A stretch of DNA of 64,000 nucleotides from contig NZ_JARJEF010000005.1 of NCBI RefSeq assembly GCF_029697505.1, forward strand, positions 1-64,000. The letters run 5' to 3'. Positions 26,550 to 35,439 of this stretch are shown here, piece after piece. The DNA is from Pseudophaeobacter profundi. Lineage in GTDB: Bacteria > Pseudomonadota > Alphaproteobacteria > Rhodobacterales > Rhodobacteraceae. Positions within the stretch are counted from its first letter, which is position 1, and each line of letters opens with the position of its first letter. A program made the translations under genes and the position numbers. Below the pieces are notes generated by a model, which saw only the letters and a program-made list of their open reading frames with translations, did not search any database and was not told the origin of the DNA.

Positions 26550-27253
26550 TGACAGAAGCCACTTCCCTTGCCTCAGATCTGGATCTCTTGCGCGGCACTA
26601 GTATTGCTTCGCTGGTGCGCGCAAAAATTGAGGACGAAATTATCTCTGGCCAGCGGCAGGGTGGGGATCACGTCACTGAGCAAGAACTCACAAGTAAGTT
26701 TGGCATCAGCCGTGGACCTGTGCGCGAGGCGCTCCGCGCGCTCGAAGGCCAGGGCCTCCTCGAACAGAAAAAAAATAAAGGCTGGTTTGTCAAAGTCCTG
26801 AATCAACACGAGGTCGCATGCGTTTTTGAGATGCGGGCTATCCTCGACAACGGACTGGCAGCCCTTCTGGTGTCAAAACGCACCTCTCGTTCCTGGGAAG
26901 AAGGTTTGAAGAGCCTGAAACGCCAGGTCTCCGATATGGACGAAGCGATCAGGTCGAACGACACGGCTAGCTACGCCAAGAACAATCAGGCGTTTCACGA
27001 CACGTTGCTGGGCATGGCTGGAAACGATCATCTGGCACGAACATATCGTAACCTGATGGGGCAACTCGCCTCACACGTCGCAAACAGTCTGACGCTAGAT
27101 GATGCGATGAAGATTTCTAACGCCGAACATGTGGACATGATCGACGCGATATCCGAAGCGGATGAACGGAGATTGCGGCAGATCTTCGCCTCGCACAGGG
27201 TGGAGACTCTGAACAGAATGACCCAAGTGTCGAACCAGAGCGGCGAAAGCTGA
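26549..27253 (+). CDS. GntR-family regulator, FCD type
   Basis: 234 residues. The winged helix is at about 25-85 (ELTSKFGISRGPVREALRALEGQGLL) followed by an FCD ligand domain (about 100-225; AKNNQAFHDTLLGMAGN). It is translationally coupled to the NIPSNAP gene and divergent from the TRAP operon. It is the likely controller of the 15-bp dyad at 26141. By family it would sense an organic acid transported by the TRAP system. Confidence 0.92.
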   Translation: MTEATSLASDLDLLRGTSIASLVRAKIEDEIISGQRQGGDHVTEQELTSKFGISRGPVREALRALEGQGLLEQKKNKGWFVKVLNQHEVACVFEMRAILDNGLAALLVSKRTSRSWEEGLKSLKRQVSDMDEAIRSNDTASYAKNNQAFHDTLLGMAGNDHLARTYRNLMGQLASHVANSLTLDDAMKISNAEHVDMIDAISEADERRLRQIFASHRVETLNRMTQVSNQSGES

Positions 27254-27261
27254 AAGGCCCA

Positions 27262-28161
27262 TTAGGTAACTTGGGGATCTGCTCGAAAGTCCAGCACAAT
27301 CGCGTCCATCAATGCCCGAACCCGGCGCGGTTGCGTGCGCGCCGCAGGCATGACCGCCTGCAGGCCGATAGGAGCAACTTCAAACTCCCTTAGAAGCGGG
27401 ATGAGTCGCCCTGCAGAAATATCGTGATGTACATCCCATTGCGATTTGCGCACAATCCCGCGCCCCTCCAAAGCCCAGCGTCGTATCAGGTCGCCATCAT
27501 TGGCAATCCTGTCACCACGCACCGTGATCATTTGCCTGGCACCGTCGATCTCAAAAGGCCAGGCACGGTCTACATCCGAGCCGAACCGCATGAGAAGGCA
27601 GTTGTGGCTTTCCAGGTCGACGGGATGGGCCGGTGTACCGTTTCGCTCCAGGTAGCCAGGTGCAGCGCAGACGATCCGTGAATTGTTGGCTAAACGCCGG
27701 ACGATCAAACTGCTGTCCGCCAGGTCGCCGTAGCGTATCGCCAGATCGAGACCCGCTGCGGCAACGTCGACAAACCCGTCGCTCAGATGCAGATCGGCCG
27801 AGACTTCGGGGTTTTCTTCAAGAAATCTGTCGATGATCTGCGCCAACCGGTTGCGGCCCAGATCGGATGGCGCACTCAACCGGATCGGCCCGGCAATGCG
27901 CTCAACTCCAAGCCGGATGCGCGCTTCCAGTTCTTCTGATTCAGCCAGCAAGCGCTGCGCACCATCAACCAGTTCGCGCCCTTCCTCCGTCAGGCTGATG
28001 GAGCGTGTTGTCCGGTTCAACAGCCGCGCGCCGTAATGCTTCTCAAGCGCAGCAAGGCGTTCCGACACTGTTGCCGGTGACAACCCCATCTCGCGTCCAC
28101 CAGCTGCCAGCCCACCCTTTTCGACGATACGCAGAAAGAGCGAAAGATTGTCCAGTATCAT
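27262..28161 (-). CDS. LysR-family regulator
   Basis: 299 residues. The helix-turn-helix lies at about 2-60 (LSLFLRIVEKGGLAAGGREMGLSPATVSERL) and a substrate-binding domain of the AaeR/DmlR-like group follows. It ends eight bases after the convergent GntR gene and is divergent from the detoxification operon starting at 28255. The 93-bp gap carries TCCGAA-N7-TTCGGA. It probably activates or represses that operon in response to an electrophile or quinone; the ligand is not readable. Confidence 0.92.
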   Translation of the reverse strand: MILDNLSLFLRIVEKGGLAAGGREMGLSPATVSERLAALEKHYGARLLNRTTRSISLTEEGRELVDGAQRLLAESEELEARIRLGVERIAGPIRLSAPSDLGRNRLAQIIDRFLEENPEVSADLHLSDGFVDVAAAGLDLAIRYGDLADSSLIVRRLANNSRIVCAAPGYLERNGTPAHPVDLESHNCLLMRFGSDVDRAWPFEIDGARQMITVRGDRIANDGDLIRRWALEGRGIVRKSQWDVHHDISAGRLIPLLREFEVAPIGLQAVMPAARTQPRRVRALMDAIVLDFRADPQVT

Positions 28162-28172
28162 TGTTCGTGATC

Positions 28173-28191
28173 TCCGAAGTATTATTTCGGA
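28173..28191. promoter_or_regulatory. Candidate LysR binding site
   Basis: Perfect inverted repeat TCCGAA-N7-TTCGGA, 19 bp, centred in the divergent promoter region. Confidence 0.5.
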
Positions 28192-28254
28192 AGTTACTCA
28201 ATTCTCTTGGAATGCCGCAAGGGGTAAGTTGTTGGCAAGCAAGGGAACAGCACG

Positions 28255-28650
28255 ATGCAACTTGACCATGTGACCATACGCACCCGAAACCTCACCGGAA
28301 CACGGGACTTTTTTGTCGATGTCTTCGGGCTTGAAGAAAAGCCGCGCCCCAAGGTAATCCAGCGGATTCCGGGCCACTGGCTTTATGCCGGTGACGACCC
28401 AATTGTCCATTTGATCGGTTCCCGTGGGCTAGGTCCGAACTCCAGCCCCGAAGCCTGGGACCACGTCGGATTTCGCCTAACGGGCTACTCCCGCTTTCGC
28501 ACTAGCCTCGAAGAAAAAAGCATCCGGTATTCCACCATGGATCTGCCCGAACTGAACGAGCGGCGCCTGTTCTTCCATGCCCCCTGCGGACAGCTCATCG
28601 AAACCGTGTTCCGCGAAACCACCCCTTTCTCAGGAGAAGAAAATGACTGA
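28255..28650 (+). CDS. VOC-family (glyoxalase-like) protein
   Basis: 131 residues. MQLDHVTIRTRNLTGTRDFFVDVFGLE is the typical first beta-alpha-beta-beta-beta unit, with a metal-ligand histidine at position 5; WDHVGFRL near residue 63 starts the second unit, and a glutamate near the end (LIETVF) fits the last ligand. VOC enzymes act on thiol adducts, epoxides or aromatic diols. It is the first gene of a six-gene operon and overlaps the SDR gene by eight bases. AAGGGAA precedes the ATG. Confidence 0.88.
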   Translation: MQLDHVTIRTRNLTGTRDFFVDVFGLEEKPRPKVIQRIPGHWLYAGDDPIVHLIGSRGLGPNSSPEAWDHVGFRLTGYSRFRTSLEEKSIRYSTMDLPELNERRLFFHAPCGQLIETVFRETTPFSGEEND

Positions 28651-29314
28651 CATGACCGGAAAGAAAGCTATCGTGATCGGCGGCACATCGGGTATCGGCG
28701 CGGCGGTGGCAGATGCCTTGACCGCGCGCGGTGCCGAAGTGGTACGCGCCAGCCGTTCGACGGGCGTCAATGCCTCGGACGGCGCCGCTCTGGCTGCCTG
28801 GATTGCACGACAGGGCCTGATCGACCATCTTGTCTTCACCGCAGGCTCGCAAGCGCCGGGTGGAGCCATTGCATCCCTCGATCTTGACGCCGCGCACGCA
28901 GCCTTCGACACGAAATTTTGGGGTAGTATTCGCGCGGCGCAGGCCGCAGCCCCGAACCTGCGGCCAGGTGGCACGATCACTTTCACCAGTGGTTTCCTGG
29001 CCAGGCGAACTGTCCCTGGGACATTCGCCAAAACCGCGATGAACGCCGCCCTCGAAGCCTCCGCCAAAATCCTCGCCAAGGAGTTGGCCCCGATCCGTGT
29101 CAATGTGGTCAGCCCCGGCCTGACCGAGACAGAGGCTTATGCGGGCATGGATGCGGATGCGCGCAAGCAGATGCTTGACGGGGCGGCGTCCCGCTTGCCC
29201 GCTGGTCGCGTGGCCCAACCGCAGGACGTGGCTGCAGGTCATCTCTTTGCCATCGAAACCCCCTCCGTTACCGGTGCCGTGATCGACATCGACGGCGGTG
29301 CGCTGATCAACTGA
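28643..29314 (+). CDS. SDR-family oxidoreductase without the canonical Tyr
   Basis: 223 residues from the ATG at 28643. The nucleotide-binding GGTSGIG lies at 13-19 and the FTAGS motif at 65-69. The usual YxxxK active site is GTFAK at 126-130: Lys130 and the following helix are in place but the tyrosine position is Gly126. FTSGF (114-118) supplies the serine. The protein may use another acid or have a specialised reaction. It is part of the LysR-flanked operon. Confidence 0.88.
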   Translation: MTDMTGKKAIVIGGTSGIGAAVADALTARGAEVVRASRSTGVNASDGAALAAWIARQGLIDHLVFTAGSQAPGGAIASLDLDAAHAAFDTKFWGSIRAAQAAAPNLRPGGTITFTSGFLARRTVPGTFAKTAMNAALEASAKILAKELAPIRVNVVSPGLTETEAYAGMDADARKQMLDGAASRLPAGRVAQPQDVAAGHLFAIETPSVTGAVIDIDGGALIN

Positions 29315-29328
29315 ACAGGATTATTCCA

Positions 29329-30507
29329 ATGTCTACCGGATCAAAACTCCCCCTACAGGTCTGGGTCCTCACCCTCTCCGCATTTGCTATCGGAACCGCG
29401 GAATTCGTGATCGCGGGCCTCCTCACCCAGGTCGCCGAGGATCTGGCCATCACCGAAGGTCAAGCCGGGCAACTCATTACAGCCTATGCTATGGCGATTG
29501 TGATCGGTGGTCCGATCCTGACGCTCTGGCTTACGCGGTTCGACAAACGCAATGTGTTGCTTGGTCTGATGGGATTGTTCATTTTCGGCAATGTCATGTC
29601 CGCCTTTGCCGGGGATTATACTACGCTTTTGGTGAGCCGTGTTGTTGCCGGTCTGACCCAGGGCCCCTTCTATGGCATTGGGGCCGTTGTTGCGACGCGG
29701 CTTGTTTCCAAGGATATGGAAGGCCGCGCAGTGGGGCAGATGTTTGCCGGTCTGACCCTTGCCAATGTGCTCGGTGTGCCGGGCGGTGCCTGGGTCGGCA
29801 ATGCTTTTGGCTGGAACGCCACCTTTCTGATTGTAGCGGTTCTGGGTGTGATTGCCACGCTTGCCATCCTGTCCGCGATTCCGCGTCAGGGTCGTGAAGT
29901 GGTGGCATCCATTCGGGGCCAAATCGGTGTATTTGCCGACCGCAACCTGCTTGCGAGCCTCGCCTATACCGTTTTGGCCTGGACGGGGTTCATGGGTTTC
30001 TATGGCTACATCGCTCCCGTGGCCGAACAGGTGGCTGGATTTGCACGCGCTGACGTGACTTGGGTTCTTGTCATCGTCGGGCTGGGGCTTGTCTTGGGCA
30101 ACGCCTTGGGTGGCCGTACCGCAGATGCCAATCTGCGCCTGTCCCTGATCGGCTGGCCCATCGCGATGATCGCAGCCCTTGTCGTGGCTGGTTTTGCCGC
30201 ACCTTCCAAATGGCCCTTTGTCGTCGCTGCTTTCCTCTTTGGCGTGATGAGCTTTGCAAACGTGCCAGCGATGCAAATGCGGGTGATGAAGTTCGGCAGC
30301 AAAGCGCCAGAGTTCGCTGCGACGGCCAATATCTCTGCCTTCAATATCGCCAATGCGCTGGGCGGGATCATCGGGGCTGCCGTCGTCGACAGCACACTGG
30401 GAGCAACCGCAATACCCTTTGCTGCAGCCATGGTTCCGGTCCTGGGCGTACTGTTCATCCTGACACAGGAACGCAAATCCCGTTCCGGCGTGCAATGCCA
30501 CGCCTGA
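29329..30507 (+). CDS. MFS exporter, AraJ-like (DHA1 group)
   Basis: 392 residues, about 12 membrane spans. The N-terminus LSAFAIGTAEFVIAGLLTQVAEDL and the A-like motif around LWLTRFDKRNVLLGLMG are typical of the AraJ/YdhP branch of drug-proton antiporters. It starts 14 bp after the SDR gene. Within a detoxification operon it may export the toxic compound or a product. Confidence 0.93.
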   Translation: MSTGSKLPLQVWVLTLSAFAIGTAEFVIAGLLTQVAEDLAITEGQAGQLITAYAMAIVIGGPILTLWLTRFDKRNVLLGLMGLFIFGNVMSAFAGDYTTLLVSRVVAGLTQGPFYGIGAVVATRLVSKDMEGRAVGQMFAGLTLANVLGVPGGAWVGNAFGWNATFLIVAVLGVIATLAILSAIPRQGREVVASIRGQIGVFADRNLLASLAYTVLAWTGFMGFYGYIAPVAEQVAGFARADVTWVLVIVGLGLVLGNALGGRTADANLRLSLIGWPIAMIAALVVAGFAAPSKWPFVVAAFLFGVMSFANVPAMQMRVMKFGSKAPEFAATANISAFNIANALGGIIGAAVVDSTLGATAIPFAAAMVPVLGVLFILTQERKSRSGVQCHA

Positions 30508-30554
30508 GCCAACTTTACCGCAATTCAGACCAAACCTCTCCGAAAGGATCAAAG

Positions 30555-31655
30555 ATGACCACTCTTTTTGATACAGCCAAAGTCGGCGCCATTGACCTGC
30601 CATCGCGCATTGCACTTGCCCCGATGACACGCTGCCGCACCGACCAGCCCGGCAACATCCCCAATGCGATGATGGCCGAATACTATGCCCAACGTGCCAA
30701 TGCGGGGCTGATCATCACCGAAGCCACCCAGATCAGCCAACAGGGCCAGGGGTATTCCTTCACTCCGGGGATTCACTCGGAAGAACAGGTTGCAGGCTGG
30801 CGTAAGGTGACCGATGTCGTGCATCAAGCAGGCGGGCGCATCTTCAACCAGCTTTGGCATGTCGGCCGGATGAGCCATGCGATGTTCCATGAAGATGGTC
30901 AGCCCGTCGCGCCCTCGGCGATTGCCCCCGATTCAACCGTCTGGGTCGTCGACCCCGCCACCGGCGACGGCGGCATGGTGGAGTGCCCGACACCCCGCGC
31001 GCTGGAAACAGTTGAAATCGCAGCCGTCATTGCCGATTATGCCAAGGCGGCCCGCAATGCCAAGGAGGCCGGCTTCGATGGTGTCGAGATCCACGCGGCC
31101 AACGGCTATCTGATTGAGGAGTTCCTGCGCGCGAGTTCGAACAAGCGCACGGACGAATACGGTGGCAGCGTTGAAAACCGCATTCGCTTTGCGGTCGAGG
31201 TGGTTGAGGCCGTGGCCGCTGAAATCGGTGCGGATCGCGTCGGCATCCGCATCTCACCCTTCATCACGCAGCGTGGGATGGATGACCCCGCAGCGCCGGA
31301 TGCAATCCTGGCGATGGCCAGGGAACTGGGGCGTATCGGGATTGCTTACATCCATATCGCGGAAGCCGATTGGGATGACGCCCCGGAAACACCGCGCGCC
31401 TTCCGCAAAGCCCTGCGCGAGGCTTTCGCAGGTGCAATCATTGTTGCCGGTGGCTATGACAAGAACAAAGCCGATGCCATTCTGAACGAGGGTCTAGCGG
31501 ATGTTGTGGCCTTTGGACGCCCCTTCATCGCCAATCCAGACCTGCCGCGCCGCTATGCCGAAGGTTTGCCGCTAGCAGATTTCGACGGCGATACGCTCTT
31601 TGGTGGCGATCGGAAAGGATATACCTCCTACAGCAACTATGGGGCGGCGGCATGA
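30555..31655 (+). CDS. Old Yellow Enzyme / alkene reductase (NemA-like)
   Basis: 366 residues from the ATG at 30555 with GAAAGGA upstream. FMN and active-site motifs are in order: ALAPMTRCRTDQPGNIP (about 20-36), QLWHVGRMSH (about 98-107), VEIHAANGYLIEEFLRASSN (about 178-197), DEYGGSVENR and AFGRPFIANPDL (about 323). The family reduces activated C=C bonds, nitro groups and quinone-like electrophiles with NAD(P)H. It overlaps the next gene by four bases. Confidence 0.95.
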   Translation: MTTLFDTAKVGAIDLPSRIALAPMTRCRTDQPGNIPNAMMAEYYAQRANAGLIITEATQISQQGQGYSFTPGIHSEEQVAGWRKVTDVVHQAGGRIFNQLWHVGRMSHAMFHEDGQPVAPSAIAPDSTVWVVDPATGDGGMVECPTPRALETVEIAAVIADYAKAARNAKEAGFDGVEIHAANGYLIEEFLRASSNKRTDEYGGSVENRIRFAVEVVEAVAAEIGADRVGIRISPFITQRGMDDPAAPDAILAMARELGRIGIAYIHIAEADWDDAPETPRAFRKALREAFAGAIIVAGGYDKNKADAILNEGLADVVAFGRPFIANPDLPRRYAEGLPLADFDGDTLFGGDRKGYTSYSNYGAAA

Positions 31656-31996
31656 GCTGCCCCCTTTCCGCCGACGAGGTTGAGCGCGCCCACGGCAACG
31701 ATCGGACCGGCACCGAGCGTGTCGCCGAAGCCGGGGGTATGCGGATCTGGCACTTGCGTCTTGCCCCCGGCGAGACGCTTTCAGCACATCGCCATGATCG
31801 CCCGTATTTCTGGACCGTCCTGACCGACGGAACGGCAAGGTCGCACTACGGCGATGGCCGGATTCAGGACATCACCTATACCAATGGTCAAACGCAGCAT
31901 TTCCCCGACCTGACCGCCGAAAGTGGCTTCATCCACGATCTGACCAACACCGGCGACGCCGAGCTGGTCTTTGTCACAGTCGAGTTCGATCACTGA
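31652..31996 (+). CDS. Cupin-fold small protein
   Basis: 114 residues. The core reads MRIWHLRLAPGETLSAHRHDRPYFWTVL with a histidine pair (H-R-H) in cupin motif 1 position and FIHDLTNTGDAELVFVTVEF closing the barrel. It may bind a metal and act as a small accessory enzyme or sensor. It overlaps the reductase gene (ATGA) and precedes the MDR gene by 22 bp, firmly inside the operon. Confidence 0.7.
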   Translation: MSCPLSADEVERAHGNDRTGTERVAEAGGMRIWHLRLAPGETLSAHRHDRPYFWTVLTDGTARSHYGDGRIQDITYTNGQTQHFPDLTAESGFIHDLTNTGDAELVFVTVEFDH

Positions 31997-32018
31997 TACC
32001 CAAAAAAGGAATACACAA

Positions 32019-33047
32019 ATGCAACACATGACCAACAGCAAAGCCGTTGCGCTGACCCGCTATCTGCCGGTCAGCGATCCAGAAGCCTTCATCGACGTTG
32101 AATTGCCCGTCTCTGCACCAATTGGCCATGACATTTTGGTCGAGGTGAAGGCGATTGCCGTGAACCCTGTCGACACAAAGGTACGTGCCCCGAAGGACAA
32201 GATTGAGGAACCACCGCGCGTTCTGGGTTGGGATGCGTCTGCGATCGTAAGCGCGGTCGGCCCGGATGTGACGCTCTTTAAACCGGGCGACGAGGTCTAT
32301 TACGCGGGTGATATCACCCGTTCCGGCACCAACCAGCAATTTCAACTGGTCGATGAGCGTATCGTTGGACACAAGCCTAAAACCCTCAGTCACGCCGAGG
32401 CAGCTGCTCTGCCCCTGACCACGATCACCGCCTACGAGGCCATGTTCGACCGTCTCGGCATCGACCGTGATGGCGCTGATGTCGGTCAATCGATCCTGAT
32501 GATCGGTGGCGCTGGCGGCGTTGGCTCGATTGCCATCCAACTGGCCAAGCGCGCTGGTCTGACCGTGATCGCCTCCGCCTCGCGCCCAGAGACCATCGCG
32601 TGGGTCAAGGAGCTGGGGGCGGATCATACAGTCAACCACCATGAGGATATGGTTGCGCAAACCCGGGCGCTTGGATTCCAACATGCCGATCACATCGCAA
32701 TCTTCAACGACATGCGTCACTGGGATGCTGCAGTCGAATTGATCCGTCCGCAGGGGGGGATCGTGACAATCGATGATGCCGACCTGCCGATGCCGATGGC
32801 CGGCATGAAGACCAAGGCAGCCTCGCTACACTGGGAGTTCATGTTCGCCCGCGCCATGCATCAGACGCCAGACATGATCGAGCAACACAAGCTGCTGAGC
32901 TTTGTGGCCGATGAAATCGACACGGGCCGCATTCGTACCACAGTGAGCGAGATACTGTCGCCGATCAATGCGAAAAACCTGCGCAAGGCTCATGCTGCAA
33001 TCGAAGCTGGCACCGCAAAGGGCAAGATTGTGCTTGAGGGGTTCTGA
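32019..33047 (+). CDS. Zinc-type alcohol dehydrogenase-like / quinone oxidoreductase (MDR)
   Basis: 342 residues from the ATG at 32019. It shows the MDR fold with GHDILVEVKAIAVNPVDTKVR near the start, GWDASAIVSAVGPDVTLFKPGDEVYYAG, and an NADPH-binding loop MIGGAGGVGSIAIQLAK at about 165-181. Catalytic zinc ligands of classical alcohol dehydrogenases are missing, as in the quinone reductase/enoyl reductase branch. It is the last gene of the operon and complements the Old Yellow Enzyme in reducing quinones or enones. Confidence 0.93.
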   Translation: MQHMTNSKAVALTRYLPVSDPEAFIDVELPVSAPIGHDILVEVKAIAVNPVDTKVRAPKDKIEEPPRVLGWDASAIVSAVGPDVTLFKPGDEVYYAGDITRSGTNQQFQLVDERIVGHKPKTLSHAEAAALPLTTITAYEAMFDRLGIDRDGADVGQSILMIGGAGGVGSIAIQLAKRAGLTVIASASRPETIAWVKELGADHTVNHHEDMVAQTRALGFQHADHIAIFNDMRHWDAAVELIRPQGGIVTIDDADLPMPMAGMKTKAASLHWEFMFARAMHQTPDMIEQHKLLSFVADEIDTGRIRTTVSEILSPINAKNLRKAHAAIEAGTAKGKIVLEGF

Positions 33048-33069
33048 TACACAGGATCAGGAAACAAGC

Positions 33070-33101
33070 CATCGGCCAACGCATTGTACGCTCGGCCGAT
33101 G
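33070..33101 (+). terminator. Hairpin after the detoxification operon
   Basis: CATCGGCC and GGCCGATG form a perfect eight-base stem with a 16-base loop 22 bp after the last stop codon. There is no T-run, so terminator function is uncertain. Confidence 0.4.
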
Positions 33102-33439
33102 TCACTCCCGGACAGGTTAGTGCTCTTGACATGCTTGGCCTGTCTGTTTTGCTGTTAGGGGTGAACTTGCCCGTGATGAAGTCCGGGCTTGACCATTTTC
33201 CCGGTTTTGGATGGTAAGCCTTCGCTTTCTGCTTCGTGCTCCAGTCGTTGCTGTCCTGATCGTCATTGCCAGACACCGCCTGCCGATTCTGACACGAGGC
33301 GACTTGCCGGTCATCCTGAGTGTCGCGGTCCTGCAATTTGCGGGTATGATTGTCGATCGGCATTGAATGCTGCCCCCTCTGGTGTTGAGTAGGCCCGGCG
33401 CAGCGTAGTTCTCACTTAACGCAGCTGCGGTGGGGCTGC

Positions 33440-33569
33440 GCGGTTTTTTTAAGCGCCAGCTTTCGTTTCCGGTTTCGACAATTTCGCAGTGATGCGTCAG
33501 GCGGTCGAGCAGTGCGGTGGTCATCTTCGCACCACCGAAGACACTTGGCCATTCTACTCGGTTCACGCC
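33440..33569 (-). pseudogene. IS21-type istB remnant (C-terminal end)
   Basis: The frame encodes EWPSVFGGAKMTTALLDRL and THHCEIVETGNESWR, the highly conserved C-terminus of the IstB transposition ATPase of IS21-family insertion sequences. No other part of the element is present. It marks the outer left edge of the tRNA-Phe island array and probably a deletion end point. Confidence 0.75.
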
Positions 33570-33597
33570 GCCATACGGAAATCAATGGGTCCTGACC

Positions 33598-33730
33598 CTA
33601 GGGCTTCGTCTTACCCAAGCTTTAGTCGGATAGATGGGCCGTAAAGATCAACAGCCAACTTGGGTGTCCTACGGTTATAGTAGAAGACGTTCTTTCGAAG
33701 AATTGTGTACGGAATGTGTGACAAAATCAT
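33598..33730 (-). pseudogene. Integrase 5' remnant with nonsense codon
   Basis: From the ATG at 33730 it encodes the same first 39 residues as the integrase at 49028-50140 (MILSHIPYTILRKN and onward). The serine codon TCA of that gene is TAA here (33611-33613). The rest of the gene is missing. This is the relic of an earlier element of the Element 2 family integrated in the same tRNA. Confidence 0.9.
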
Positions 33731-33782
33731 AAGTTTCTGCATGGATTTTAGCAGAAGAAACAAGAACTTAAGTTTGATCTAA

Positions 33783-33827
33783 TGGTGCCCTGGGGCGGAA
33801 TCGAACCACCGACACGAGGATTTTCAA
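33783..33827 (-). other. attL: 3' fragment of tRNA-Phe
   Basis: 45 bp match the 3' part of tRNA-Phe (CCA, acceptor strand, T arm, variable loop and anticodon stem up to the loop), with one substitution in the acceptor strand. It cannot make a tRNA. It is the left attachment site of Element 1. Confidence 0.88.
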
Positions 33828-33992
33828 ACATTCTGCACTCAAAGCCAGTCAAGGCCGGTTGGAGTATCTTGAGACGCATTGAGACGGCTTAACGTCTTAA
33901 AACTCAAAGATAAGTCTAAACTAAAGTGCGACATTCTGACGCACCTCGTGTCTCAGGTTGTCTCACGCTGTTTCAGGCAATCCAACGGTCTT

Positions 33993-34012
33993 TGCAGTCC
34001 CGTGCAGTCCCG
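33993..34012 (+). repeat. Candidate integrase arm-type sites, left end
   Basis: Two adjacent copies of TGCAGTCCCG (33993-34002 and 34003-34012), 166 bp inside attL and just before the integrase gene. A matching pair lies inside the right end at 42568-42588. TTGAGACG direct repeats at 33869 and 33879 may be further sites. Confidence 0.5.
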
Positions 34013-34067
34013 CTTTGTGTCTCGTGGTTTGGCCAATGTCCACCTCGTAATCAATACGAGGAACGCA

Positions 34068-35435
34068 ATGAATACCACCCAAAATTTGACGGACAAACTG
34101 GTCCAGAACATTAAAACAGATAAATCCCGGCTCCAGATCACAGATGCAAAGACCACTGGCCTGAAACTCCGTGTTTCGCGCTCTGGTCACAAGTCGTTTG
34201 CCCTAATGATCCGAGGTAAATCTGGGAAATACGAGACATTTACCATCGGTTCCTATCCGGATGTTTCTCTGAAGAAGGCCCGCGAAATCGCAATTCAGAT
34301 CCGCGTAGACCTGAAAATCAACGGAGAGCATAAACCGACTTCGCCATGCGTTGCGCGGAAGGAAAAAATCACATTACGGCAGTTGCTGGATGAGGTTCAG
34401 CCCGTTTTTGCAAAAACCAAGAAAAGCTGGCGTCCCCGTGGAGGTGCTGAATCGTCAGCCTATACTCGAAACACGATTGAGCGCGTCTTCGGATCTTTGC
34501 TGGACAAACAGGTCGAGAGTTTAACAGCAGAAGGCTTCGGCGTGGTTGCCAATGCCTATAAGCCTGTCCGCCCTCTTAATGGCAAAACTACAGCGAACGG
34601 CCAAGTGTCGAGGGCATTGTCTTATCTTTCCCCGGTTCTGGATTGGGCTGCACATCGTGGTCGCAAATTCGGCAAGATTGGTGCAGGCCGCGCCACCCGA
34701 CTTGACGTGGCCGAGTTACGACGCATTCACGATCCCGCAAGCGATGACCCCACTATTAAGGGCAAGCGAGAACGCGTTTTGAGTGTTGAGGAGATCGCCG
34801 CAATTGTCCCTCTTCTGCAATATCCAGCGCCGTTGAAAATCCGCCGCCGGAACATGCTACCAAGTAACGATTATGGACCAGCCGCCATGCGATTTTTGCT
34901 GCTGACCTTGGCACGCCGCGAGGAAGTCGCCAATACGCGCTGGTGCGATATCGACTTCACCAACGGCGTTTGGACCAAGCATGAAGTGAAGGATATTACC
35001 GGCAAGGGACGCAGCCAACGCCTGCCACTATCTCAAGCTGCCTTGGACCTACTCAAGACATTGCCAGGTTACTCCAAAGGGGCGCGCGATGCATTCGTGT
35101 TTCCAAACCGGGGCGGTGGAAAGCTCGACAACTGGAACCGCATTGCGGAGCAAATCCAAAAAGGTAGCAAAACCCGCGACTGGACACGGCACGATCTGCG
35201 CCGTACGGGTGCAACCTTGTTGGAAGAATTGCAGATACCCGTCCAAACAGTTGAGGCGATTTTGGATCACACCAATCGCTTCGCCACCGCCGGTGTCAGC
35301 GGCTCTGCAGGGCACTATATGGTCGCCACTCGGATCCTAAACCAAACCGAAGATCCGAAAGTTGTCGCACTGAACAAGTTAAGCGCTGCGCTGGACCACA
35401 TCGTGGATGGTGCGCATTCGCCGGTATCTGAATAG
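34068..35435 (+). CDS. Tyrosine integrase of Element 1 (P4/DUF4102 type)
   Basis: 455 residues from the ATG at 34068, preceded by ACGAGGAACGC; the frame is open upstream but without coding character. The N-terminal arm-binding domain (about 1-95) contains KTTGLKLRVSRSGHKSFALM and GSYPDVSLKKAREIA. The catalytic domain has Arg283/284 (LARREE), His375 and Arg378 (RHDLRRT), His401 (ILDH) and Tyr417 (GHYMVATR). It integrates the element into the 3' end of tRNA-Phe. The gene lies next to the partial tRNA, the end distal to the intact tRNA copy, and is read inward. Confidence 0.94.
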   Translation: MNTTQNLTDKLVQNIKTDKSRLQITDAKTTGLKLRVSRSGHKSFALMIRGKSGKYETFTIGSYPDVSLKKAREIAIQIRVDLKINGEHKPTSPCVARKEKITLRQLLDEVQPVFAKTKKSWRPRGGAESSAYTRNTIERVFGSLLDKQVESLTAEGFGVVANAYKPVRPLNGKTTANGQVSRALSYLSPVLDWAAHRGRKFGKIGAGRATRLDVAELRRIHDPASDDPTIKGKRERVLSVEEIAAIVPLLQYPAPLKIRRRNMLPSNDYGPAAMRFLLLTLARREEVANTRWCDIDFTNGVWTKHEVKDITGKGRSQRLPLSQAALDLLKTLPGYSKGARDAFVFPNRGGGKLDNWNRIAEQIQKGSKTRDWTRHDLRRTGATLLEELQIPVQTVEAILDHTNRFATAGVSGSAGHYMVATRILNQTEDPKVVALNKLSAALDHIVDGAHSPVSE

Positions 35436-35439
35436 GACA

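Larger units (their letters stand above)
33598..33827. repeat. 230-bp direct repeat, left copy (partner 50008-50237)
   Basis: Nearly identical to 50008-50237 at a constant offset of 16410 with only a few substitutions. It includes the 5' part of an integrase gene and the 3' part of tRNA-Phe. It breaks abruptly at CTAGGG on the left and inside the tRNA anticodon region on the right. Confidence 0.97.

Noticed and set aside
33117-33363. Possible protein downstream of the istB relic
   Set aside because: Frames are open but basic and low in recognisable motifs; more likely out-of-frame IS or spacer DNA.
33783-33827. A third tRNA-Phe gene
   Set aside because: Only the 3' 45 bases are present, with an acceptor substitution; it cannot fold into a tRNA.
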